A stretch of 64,000 nucleotides of DNA, from the IMG/VR virus record IMGVR_UViG_3300023199_000127, positions 1-64,000 of that record, one strand, 5' to 3'. Position 1 is the stretch's first letter. Every line of letters begins with the position of its first letter. Under the pieces are notes generated by a model, which did not search any database, was not told where the DNA came from, and saw nothing but the letters and a program-made list of their open reading frames with translations. Position numbers and translations under genes: made by a program. Source of the DNA: a virus. This document shows positions 30,603 through 38,700 of this stretch, in pieces.

Positions 30603-32024
30603 ATGGCAACGAAAACCCTCGACAAGGCTCTGCCGGGGACCCAAGTTACGGTCAACGACAAGGGCTTGGCGATCTCCCCCGAGGTGGCGGGCAAGAAGCT
30701 CACCATCATGGGTACCACTACAAATGACGTCCTGACGCTCCGTGAGCCGACCCGCATTCGCGATGCTAAGCGCATCGCGACTGCGCTGGATCATGGTGAC
30801 GGCCGCCCCTCCGAGCTCTCGCTCGCGGTGGAGGCTGCTCTCCGTGCCGGCGCCGAGAACATCGAGGTGATCAAGATTGCCGATGCTTCCGGTGAGGACA
30901 TCGACAACTACAGCCCCGAAGACCGATTCGATGCACTTGAGGAGGCTTATGACGTCCTCAAGGTCGTGCCGGTTGATGTCGTCGTCCCTGTTGGCGCCAA
31001 GTTTGATGTGCTGCCCACGGGTGTCAACTCGAATGGCACCACGCGCAAGGCGTTCTGGAAGCAGCTGGGCGACTTCTGCTACCAGTCCACCAAGGAGGCC
31101 AACTCGGTGATCGGTGTCATTGCGACCCGCACCCCGAGTGAGCATGCCTATAACCAGAGCCTGTCCGGTGCACCCACTGGCGAGGCCGGTTGGCTCTTCG
31201 ATACCCCCGCCATTGCTCACATTACGGATTGGTCAAACTACCTGCAGGCACTCGGTGGCTATTCCGCCGAGCACTTCACGGACTATCTGGCCGGTTCCAA
31301 TGAGACCAGCCCTGGCGTCCTGGATTCGAACTACGATGGCTGGGCCCGTGACACCGGTGGCACGATTGCTGTCGATGAGAAGGGCAACAACGTAGACGGT
31401 GGTGCTCGAATCTCCGTCGTGGCTGTTGCTGCACGCATTCGCCACGACCGTGTGCGGACGCTGGGCAACAAGCTCGGCCTCTCCGCCCAGACGGACATGA
31501 ACACGGATGGCGCTGTCGAGTATGGCGCGATCCTGACCCGCCTGCCTGCTGAGGTTGGCGCCACGAACAAGACGATCCCGGGCGTGTTCGCTGCTCGCCA
31601 GCTTTCCGCCTCCATGGCCAAGAACCTGATGAACTTCCGCTACGTGACGATGGTTGACCGTAACCTCGGCTACGTGGTCGTGAAGGACGTCACGGGTGCC
31701 CACTATGCGTCGAACGAGACGAAGTCGGACTTCGTCCTCACGCAGGTCGTCCGCATTGTGGATGAGGCGATCGATATTGTCCGCGAGGCCGGCGAGGAGT
31801 TCATCTCCAAGCCCCTCAACGCGGCAAACATTGGCGCCATGGACAACGCTCTCCGCGAGTCGCTCAAGGGTATGCAGCGTGCTGGTGCCCTCAAGCGCTT
31901 CGATCTCGGCATCCTTGCGGACGCCGATGCGCAGGCCCTCGGTGAGCTCAACATCGACCTTACGCTGGTGCCGGCTGTCGAGCTGATCCAGATCAACACG
32001 ACCCTCTCCCTCGCGAAGGAGTAA
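30603..32024 (+). CDS. Contractile tail sheath protein, 473 aa
   Basis: GAGGAA lies 9 nt before ATG 30603. The N-terminus (ALPGTQVTVNDKGLAIS) and the end (LNIDLTLVPAVELIQINTTL) match the start and the conserved C-terminal strand through which sheath subunits knit together. IISKPLNAANI-like text (FISKPLNAANIGAMD) precedes it. The sheath contracts to drive the tube through the host envelope. High C-ending codon use fits a very abundant protein. The tube gene follows after 6 nt. Confidence 0.88.
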   Translation: MATKTLDKALPGTQVTVNDKGLAISPEVAGKKLTIMGTTTNDVLTLREPTRIRDAKRIATALDHGDGRPSELSLAVEAALRAGAENIEVIKIADASGEDIDNYSPEDRFDALEEAYDVLKVVPVDVVVPVGAKFDVLPTGVNSNGTTRKAFWKQLGDFCYQSTKEANSVIGVIATRTPSEHAYNQSLSGAPTGEAGWLFDTPAIAHITDWSNYLQALGGYSAEHFTDYLAGSNETSPGVLDSNYDGWARDTGGTIAVDEKGNNVDGGARISVVAVAARIRHDRVRTLGNKLGLSAQTDMNTDGAVEYGAILTRLPAEVGATNKTIPGVFAARQLSASMAKNLMNFRYVTMVDRNLGYVVVKDVTGAHYASNETKSDFVLTQVVRIVDEAIDIVREAGEEFISKPLNAANIGAMDNALRESLKGMQRAGALKRFDLGILADADAQALGELNIDLTLVPAVELIQINTTLSLAKE

Positions 32025-32030
32025 TCCCAG

Positions 32031-32747
32031 ATGACCGTCCAGCGCTCTGAGTTCACTCGCACCTACAACTCGTTCTCGGGTGTCGACATGTTCGCCATGT
32101 TCGGCAGCATCCTGATTGGCGAGCTGCAGGGCATTTCATACACCATCACCCGTGAGAAGGCCCCGCTGTACACCATGGGTTCGGCCGATCCCCGGTCGTT
32201 CTCCCGTGGTAAGCGAGGCATCGCGGGTTCCCTTATATTCCTGGTCTTCGACCGTAACGCCCTCCTCTCGAGTATGATCGGCACCAAGTCCGGTCAGTTC
32301 CTTGCGAACGAGTACGAGACGGAGGAGAGCCGCCGTATCGAGGCTGCTCCCGACGTGAACAAGGAAGTCCAGGGTACTGGTTCTGTTGGTGCTGCAGCGG
32401 TCGATGATGTAGACCGCAGCCAGCTGATCAATCAGGGCATCAACACCCGGAAGGTCATCGCGTCTGCAAAGTACCATGACCAGATCCTTCCGTTCGACGT
32501 CGTTATCCTTGCCGGCAACGAGTATGGCCATTCGGCCAAGATGGTTATCCACAATGTGGAGATCATGAACTGTGGTTCCGGTATGTCGATCGATGACATC
32601 ACTACGGATGAGTCGTGCACGTGGGTCGCTACGCAGATCACGCCCTGGCACGCCCAGACGTGGATCGAGCCGCGTACCGGCAAGCAGATCGACGTTGAGC
32701 AGACTCCGCCCTGGATCACCAACGCTGCAGGCCGTTCGGCTCGCTAG
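32031..32747 (+). CDS. Tail tube protein, 238 aa
   Basis: It directly follows the sheath and is followed by a strong terminator, as in other contractile tails. The N-terminus TYNSFSGVDMFAMFG and the segment PRSFSRGKRGIAGSLIFLVF give the beta-barrel pattern of tube proteins. A Gly/Asn-acidic loop lies at about 105-130. C-ending codons fit high expression. Two related proteins follow at 32808 and 33656. Confidence 0.75.
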   Translation: MTVQRSEFTRTYNSFSGVDMFAMFGSILIGELQGISYTITREKAPLYTMGSADPRSFSRGKRGIAGSLIFLVFDRNALLSSMIGTKSGQFLANEYETEESRRIEAAPDVNKEVQGTGSVGAAAVDDVDRSQLINQGINTRKVIASAKYHDQILPFDVVILAGNEYGHSAKMVIHNVEIMNCGSGMSIDDITTDESCTWVATQITPWHAQTWIEPRTGKQIDVEQTPPWITNAAGRSAR

Positions 32748-32759
32748 GTGATCTCTGTC

Positions 32760-32768
32760 TGATACAAT
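32760..32768 (+). promoter_or_regulatory. Extended -10 element TGATACAAT abutting a terminator
   Basis: Same TGnTACAAT box as at 25123, ending at the first base of the terminator stem; no -35 was seen. It could restart transcription for the second tube paralogue and the tail genes. Confidence 0.5.
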
Positions 32769-32799
32769 AAGGGCTGGCCAGGACGGCTAGCCCTTTTTT
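32769..32799 (+). terminator. Strong terminator after the tube gene
   Basis: AAGGGCT pairs with AGCCCTT, and GCC with GGC, through one G-U pair, around AGGAC; the T-run extends to 32799. The architecture, including the internal G-U, matches the terminator at 25133. Confidence 0.9.
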
Positions 32800-32807
32800 G
32801 TTCTACC

Positions 32808-33656
32808 ATGGCACTTCGACACCCTAGCATCCCTCGAAATCTGCCCAGGCGCGCTCATCCTAAGGGCGTGCTACAGGCCAAGCCCGGTGAAGGGGCACCC
32901 GCAGCCGGCAACGCTCCTAGCGTATCCGGCGGCGGTATGTTCCGCCCCGTGCAATACAACTCGTACTCCGGTACGGACATGCTTGCAGTAATGCACATGC
33001 CTAAGACTAAGGATCGAGATCTGCTGGCAGCTGGTGCTACCGACGACGAGGTTCAGTCTTACCTCCAGAATCAGGCGACTCTAAGAACCTTCGCGGAGCT
33101 CGGTACCTTGTCCATCTCCTCGGCTAGGTCTGTACACCCTGTACGCCGGCTGGGGGAGTCTCATGTCTTTGCATACACACGTGGTGCCCGCACTGTGGCG
33201 GGAACGATGGTGTTCGCTATGTTGGACCGTGATGTGATGGCAGACTTCTACCGGGACAACCCGGATGAGATCCAGACCTCTGCCCCGTTCTTCGTGGATC
33301 AGATGCCTGAGTTCAATATCTACATTGCAGCCGCTAACGAGTACGGAGGTACTACCAGTGCAGGTCTGGTAGGTATCACTCTGACTAACTGGGGGCAGAC
33401 GCTCTCTGTGGATGACATCTATACAGAGGTCACGTATACGTTTGTGGCTAAGTTCTACCTTCCGTTCGTTCCTGACTATGCCTCCTTTAACAGGATGGTA
33501 CAGCTGCAGGACGCAGCCGAAGGCAGCATGCGTCCTGCATCTCGTATGCGCGACGTGGAGCGAGCCGGCGCCAATGGGCCCGAGGAGGATGAGCGGGCCA
33601 TCGATGAAGCTAACGACTATGCTCAGTCTCTCTTCGATAGGGCAGATGTGTTTTAA
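32808..33656 (+). CDS. Second tube-like protein, 282 aa
   Basis: After a basic, Pro-rich 43-residue leader the sequence YNSYSGTDMLAVM parallels the start of the tube protein at 32031, and ARTVAGTMVFAMLDRDVM parallels its RGIAGSLIFLVFDRNAL. A C-terminal acidic extension (about 245-282) is unique. ATG 32808 has no Shine-Dalgarno; ATG 32937, at the homologous position, is an alternative. A cap, tail-terminator or baseplate-end version of the tube is plausible. Confidence 0.6.
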   Translation: MALRHPSIPRNLPRRAHPKGVLQAKPGEGAPAAGNAPSVSGGGMFRPVQYNSYSGTDMLAVMHMPKTKDRDLLAAGATDDEVQSYLQNQATLRTFAELGTLSISSARSVHPVRRLGESHVFAYTRGARTVAGTMVFAMLDRDVMADFYRDNPDEIQTSAPFFVDQMPEFNIYIAAANEYGGTTSAGLVGITLTNWGQTLSVDDIYTEVTYTFVAKFYLPFVPDYASFNRMVQLQDAAEGSMRPASRMRDVERAGANGPEEDERAIDEANDYAQSLFDRADVF

Positions 33657-34417
33657 TGCGTGACGGCAGTTATCCCACTCCCGCACAGACGTCTATCTTT
33701 GTAGACGACATCTGGATTGACGATGCATACCAGGTGAACTACGAAGAGGAGAACGCACGTATCCCGATCTATGGATACAACAGATCTGACTTTGGCATGG
33801 TCGCTGACGGAAAGGTCATCATCACGGGCAACATCGTGATCAACTTCCGTTATCCCGACTATCTGGGCCGTGCCATCAGGAACGCTCTTCGGTTTCGTAG
33901 CAATCAGAAGGAGCGTGCACAACGTAACCAGAATTTGCAGGACCCCTATGCCCCGTCGCCCCTGGCCAAGCCCAGGCTCGACCGAGCACAGATGAGAAGG
34001 TTGCTGCAAGATATTCGCACCGCCAGTCCCACGGATCGCATCAAAAAGATGGGTGAGGCTCTAGCCAAGGGCACCTTCGGCCAGGTTGCTGGCCTGTCCC
34101 GGTCCCTCTTTGGCCAGAGTGAGTCCGAGCGTATCATCGGTTCCCTACTGGATGATGCCAACCCCGTGCGAATGTCCTCCAGGGAGGGCGGTTTCAATAT
34201 CCAGCTGGTTTACGGCCATGCCTCTGGGAGAAGCGTGGTCGAAAAAATCGAAGAGTGCTATATCACTGGCCGCAGCAAGGTTCTTACCGCAGCTGCTGGT
34301 AGTGGTGGAAATTCGAGCGGGAATGTGGTCTACGAGGTCTACCCTTTTATTGCTAAGCGTGTACAATCAGACATCGTAGACCTGAGCCAGAGGGCTCAGG
34401 ACCCCACTGAGGAGTAA
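33656..34417 (+). CDS. Third tube-like protein with a helical insertion, 253 aa
   Basis: TAATG start. The N-terminal IWIDDAYQVNYEEENARIP and VADGKVIITGNIVINFRY, and the C-terminal FNIQLVYGHASGR, follow the strand order of tube-fold proteins. A basic helical insertion (about 80-165, RAIRNALRFRSNQKERAQR) splits the fold. It may be a tube initiator or the end ring next to the baseplate. Similarity to the two upstream genes is weak and judged by eye. Confidence 0.5.
   Translation: MRDGSYPTPAQTSIFVDDIWIDDAYQVNYEEENARIPIYGYNRSDFGMVADGKVIITGNIVINFRYPDYLGRAIRNALRFRSNQKERAQRNQNLQDPYAPSPLAKPRLDRAQMRRLLQDIRTASPTDRIKKMGEALAKGTFGQVAGLSRSLFGQSESERIIGSLLDDANPVRMSSREGGFNIQLVYGHASGRSVVEKIEECYITGRSKVLTAAAGSGGNSSGNVVYEVYPFIAKRVQSDIVDLSQRAQDPTEE
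34362..34400 (+). promoter_or_regulatory. TACAAT box followed by an 8-bp hairpin
   Basis: TACAAT (34362-34367) is followed 13 nt later by CCTGAGCC-AGAG-GGCTCAGG (34381-34400). All lies inside the end of the third tube-like gene, just before the first chaperone-like gene. There is no T-run, so termination is unlikely; an RNA processing or control element is possible. Confidence 0.35.
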
Positions 34418-34419
34418 AC

Positions 34420-34917
34420 ATGAGCGACGAACAGCCCGTCAACACTGAACAGTCCCCTGTCGACCAGAGGAATCCCGAGGACAAGGTCCCGGGCCTCGAG
34501 CTGACCTGGGGCATGGTAGAAGCCATGGAGATGGATGAGGCCGAGGAGAAGAACTTCATTTCTGCAGCACAGCAGGCGAAGCAGTCCTTCCGTAGCCCTC
34601 AGTTCATCTTCCTCGCCGGCCGCCCGTACATCCATCGCACGGTGAACCGTCGCGAGATGTCCAAGCTGCGCACGGATGTGGCATTGCGTATCAACCAGCT
34701 TGCTGAGAACGCACCTGAGGGACTGGATCCCCAGCAGGCGCGCGCGCAGCTGATGAAGGACACCATGGAGGAAGCCCTGGTCGAGGCATGCAGCATCTAT
34801 CCGAAGTATGATCGAGTTTCGATCCGCGAAGAGGACGCTGGCATCATCACGAGCCTGCATGATTCCATCGTCGAAGCTTCGGGCTACAACCAGCCTGCAT
34901 CCCCCATTCGCCTGTAA
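34420..34917 (+). CDS. Tail-assembly-chaperone-like protein, 165 aa
   Basis: GAGGAG lies 8 nt before ATG 34420. Acidic, helical protein. Its C-terminal SLHDSIVEASGYN is closely matched by SLGDSIIEASGWS in the next gene, so the two are related. Genes between the tube and the long tail proteins usually encode tail-assembly chaperones that bind the tape measure. No slippery frameshift site was seen at its end; the second product has its own start inside a hairpin. Confidence 0.55.
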   Translation: MSDEQPVNTEQSPVDQRNPEDKVPGLELTWGMVEAMEMDEAEEKNFISAAQQAKQSFRSPQFIFLAGRPYIHRTVNRREMSKLRTDVALRINQLAENAPEGLDPQQARAQLMKDTMEEALVEACSIYPKYDRVSIREEDAGIITSLHDSIVEASGYNQPASPIRL

Positions 34918-34920
34918 GGG

Positions 34921-34942
34921 GGAGATCGGTGATCCGATCTCC
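34921..34942 (+). promoter_or_regulatory. Hairpin enclosing the Shine-Dalgarno and GTG start of the next gene
   Basis: GGAGATCGG pairs with CCGATCTCC (9 bp) around TGAT. The ribosome site (GGGGGAG, 34918-34924) lies at its left foot and the GTG start (34929-34931) at the loop edge, so the start should be hidden until upstream ribosomes arrive or a protein opens it. Confidence 0.55.
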
Positions 34943-35705
34943 TTGGGACCTCCCCCGTGAAGTGAGGGAGCTGGTACCGCGACTCAAAAAGGACCATGAT
35001 GTCCTATACGTGGTGGAGCTCCAGAATGACACAGGGGAGGTCTATGCGATCTTCCGCCCAATGCGGAAGGAGGAGGTGCGTTACCTCGAAGAGAACGCAC
35101 CGTACCACGATGAGTGGTGGATGGAGGGATGGATTATCGGCCACACTTTGGTGTGGCCTGATCCACATGTTCTCGATGAATGGCTTGCTGGGACCGTTGA
35201 GTCGCTTGGTGACTCGATCATCGAGGCTTCCGGATGGTCTTCGGTCGAGGCAACCGTTGAGGGTATTCACCTCGCTAGGCAAGAGGCGACGTCACTGGAC
35301 TCTGCCATTCTCGCGTTTATCTGCAAGGCATTCCCGTCCATCCATCCGCGGGACCTCCAGAAAATGACCTTGCTCGAGACTCAGATCATGCTGGCCCGTG
35401 CAGAGATGATCCTGGGCCAGCCACTCGATCTGCAGATGTTCCTGGATCCGGAGGGGTACCAGAAGAGGCTGAAGCGCCAGCAGCGCTTCCAGCCGCCTGC
35501 CATGCTCCCGGATGATCCGGGTGCATTCGACACTCCGCCGGAGGCCATGCAGCGGCCTCGCCGGCCAACCCGCCCGCATCACAGCTATCTGCCCGATACT
35601 CCGATGGACGAGAAAGAAATGCTTTCTCCGGACGCAGCCACTAAACTTAGGAGTGGAGATTCCCTCCGAGATGAAATGGCTGCCCATCAGGACTTCCTTG
35701 GCTAA
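34929..35705 (+). CDS. Second tail-assembly-chaperone-like protein, 258 aa
   Basis: GTG start, 11 nt after the previous stop. Residues about 35-125 (YAIFRPMRKEEVRYLEENAP; SLGDSIIEASGWSS) align with the previous protein and resemble myophage tail chaperones, in which an FRP..R.EE motif is common. The C-terminal 80 residues are Pro/Arg-rich and disordered (PRRPTRPHHSY). The stop overlaps the ATG of the 1495-aa gene. T4 gp26 and gp51 are a known case of two related proteins with this role. Confidence 0.55.
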   Translation: MIRSPWDLPREVRELVPRLKKDHDVLYVVELQNDTGEVYAIFRPMRKEEVRYLEENAPYHDEWWMEGWIIGHTLVWPDPHVLDEWLAGTVESLGDSIIEASGWSSVEATVEGIHLARQEATSLDSAILAFICKAFPSIHPRDLQKMTLLETQIMLARAEMILGQPLDLQMFLDPEGYQKRLKRQQRFQPPAMLPDDPGAFDTPPEAMQRPRRPTRPHHSYLPDTPMDEKEMLSPDAATKLRSGDSLRDEMAAHQDFLG

Positions 35706-38700
35706 TGGCGATTGAACGAGAGAACCTCCAGAACGAGCGCGGGTACAACCCGTATCGTGACCAGATCCTGGGCCAGCGAGGGACAGATGAGCGCCATCCC
35801 GCCGAGACTCTGCGGGAAAATGAGGCTCAGACCAAGGCTCTGGAGATCCAGAAGGCCCAGAATCCGCTACTCCAGCGGGTGGCCCAAGTCGCCTTCATCA
35901 CCTCTGGCGTCTATATGCTGGGCCGTACGAGGGCCAGAGATGCCCTCAGGAGCGCCTTGGATGCTCTGGGGTACGCTGGGAGGTCTGGGCTCCGTGTCGC
36001 CCGTGAGGGCGCCAGGAGCGCCGTCAGAGGGGCTGTAGGATCCTTCCCGGAGACCAGGAGCCTAGAGAGAGCCTTCCATGGGGTCGATGACCCGGAGATT
36101 CGCAACCTCGAGCTGATCGATACGCTGGAGGGAATACTTAACTTTAGGCGAACAGCTCTAGATGAGAATGGGTTCGCAAGAGGGCTCAGGGCTTCTCGGG
36201 CTGGTGGGCCTGCTGGATCAACCTTTGACCAGATCGCCACTGAGCATGTGGCAGCGCGGTACAACCTCGACTCTCTCGAGGATCTGCGCCATGTGACTGT
36301 CGGTGACGTCATGGAGAACGCCAATCTGCAGAGGCAGATCGGCGAACGTCAGTTCCGCACGCTCAGTGAAGCCTCGGAGCTCGGTCTCATCAATGAGCGC
36401 ACGGTCCTGCACCGTAACCGCAACGTCCGAGGGCTGTACACGACGCCTGAGGGTTTCATTCAGGACACTCGATGGGCTACCGCCGGCAACGCACTCCGGG
36501 GCCTGTACACAGCCACCAGGAACTTCTCTGTTGCTGGCTTCCGGCCCGTTGAGTTGTTCGCTGGTATGGGCAAGGCTTTCACTCAGGGTGAATTCTTCGG
36601 TGAGCTGGGCGTTGGTACTGTCATCGGTCGTGGGCGTAAGATCACGGCACAGGACGGTATTAGCTTTGCCATGGGTGGCAACATCTATCGTCAGCAGCGT
36701 GGTGGGTTCCAGCATGCCGGTAGTGGCTTCAAGCTCTTCAGCAGTAAGGAAGGTCAGTCTGCTGGTCTGATGGAGTCATTCCAGGCCATCATGGGCATGC
36801 ACCCGTTGCAGTCTCATCGTGTGGCTCAGATTAGCCAAGCGGAAGCAGACGCTCATCCGGTAAGAGATTTCTGGCAACAGCTTCAGGACCTGGTGGGTGT
36901 TGGTCCTGGGTTCAAGACCAGACCACATGTTGCTGAGACGTTCGTAGTTTATCCAATGCGCCGGCGCCAAGCCGGGCGCATGGGCGGCGGATATGTGCCT
37001 TACTCCGAAGCTGGTGGTGCGCTAGCAGGTCGACAGGGTGTCGGGTTCGGCTACGTGTCCAGACGTGATCAGAGGCGTGGCTTCTTCGAGAAGGTAGTAA
37101 ACCAGCTACAGGGTCTCAATGAGAGTGATGCTGTTGCTGCGCGTGCAGATGAATCTCGCGGATTCATGGATCGTGTTGCACGAACCATGGGCGTGGATTC
37201 TGGCGATGAGCTCTCCGCTCTTTACGGTAACCAGCAACGTGGGGCTTTCCTGAGCCCTGCAGGCATGGCCGAGTTCCGACGCAGCGGTACTATCCGCGGT
37301 CAGTCCTTGGTCGTCCAGCGTCCTACTACTGCAGCATCCTATGGAACAAGGCCCGCACGCTTCCATACTGGAGAGGTAGGCGAAGCCTCATATGGCCGCG
37401 CCACCGGTCGCACCACAGTAAGGAACTACGTTGTCCACGATGGCGGTGTGCTGGGTAATGTCAACTTGGTTGGTACCTACATGACGACGCGTCTCAACAA
37501 CCTGTTGAGCGCGACTCTGAACTACGGTATCCGTCCCGGCTCCGGCTCGTACGGCTGGGTTGGGAACATAGCCAAGATCTATGGTGGCTATCAGGCCATC
37601 AACATGGGCTTGGACTACCTGTCGTACGCCGACTATCTCATGGAGGAGTACACGGGTGTCAGTCCCAAGAAGTGGGGACTTAAGGGTTACATTGGTCTCC
37701 GCACTGGTCTCCAGAAGGCCCGCGAGGTGACAGGTGTGACCTCTGCGGCTGACTGGATTGAAGACACGATGCCGGGTTCCGTCGACAGCCCGTTGTCTCA
37801 GGCGTTGAGATTTGCTGGTCCCATGGCAGCTACGTTCCTTAGAGGACGTGGTCCAGGCCTGTCAGGGCTTGCTGCCGGTACCTTCCTTGGCTACGGTGAC
37901 ATCCAGAAGAGTTCTGAGGATGTCTATGATGAGCTGATTGGTGACAAGGATGTAGCGTATCGCCGTGGCAGGTGGTGGATGCTGGGCCGGCAGCCGTTCG
38001 GTGGAGGCCCGGTCGAATTCTATGGCAAGTCCTGGATTGCACGACAGCTGTCCGACTACCAGTACACGGACTCTCTGTATGGATCAAAGCAGGAGTATTG
38101 GCGTCATGTGAACAAGACTCCGACTCCCTCAAACCTCTTCAACTTGTTTGAGAGTCCTGAGGAATACCTGAGCCAGAAACACTACTATACGCGCCCCTAT
38201 CCGGTTGATGCAGACGGAAGTCCTGCACGTATGTCAGAAGCAATCTTCAATGAGCTCCCTGAGGAACGCGATGTGATCCCGGATGCTGGTGCGCGACTGG
38301 GCCTACAAGATGGTGGTACTCACCACGATAGACGTGCCATCGTTGGTCCGTACGGCGCTGGTGGGAAGCTTGGCTACTACGCTGATAAGATCTCTGAGCT
38401 GAGCGGCATCTACAAGTTTGCTCTGTGGGATCTGCCTGGCTTCTCCAACAACACCGATAATCGCCGGCTGGCATCGCCCGAGGCGATGGCCAGCAGGTCT
38501 CGAGAGTTCTACGACAACTCGATGGGTGGCATGCTTGGTCTCTCTGAGGCCTATCGCCGATTCCTGCCCGATGAGAAGTTCAATAAGGACTATAACCCGA
38601 TCCCCAACCAGATGCCGGATTGGCTACCTGGTATTCGGAGCTCCTTTGAGAAGGACCGGCGCTACTACATGGACTTCACTCTGGGTGATCCGTACACCAA

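Noticed and set aside
34900-34935. Programmed frameshift between the two chaperone-like genes
   Set aside because: No slippery heptamer was seen before the stop at 34917, and the second gene has its own Shine-Dalgarno and GTG.
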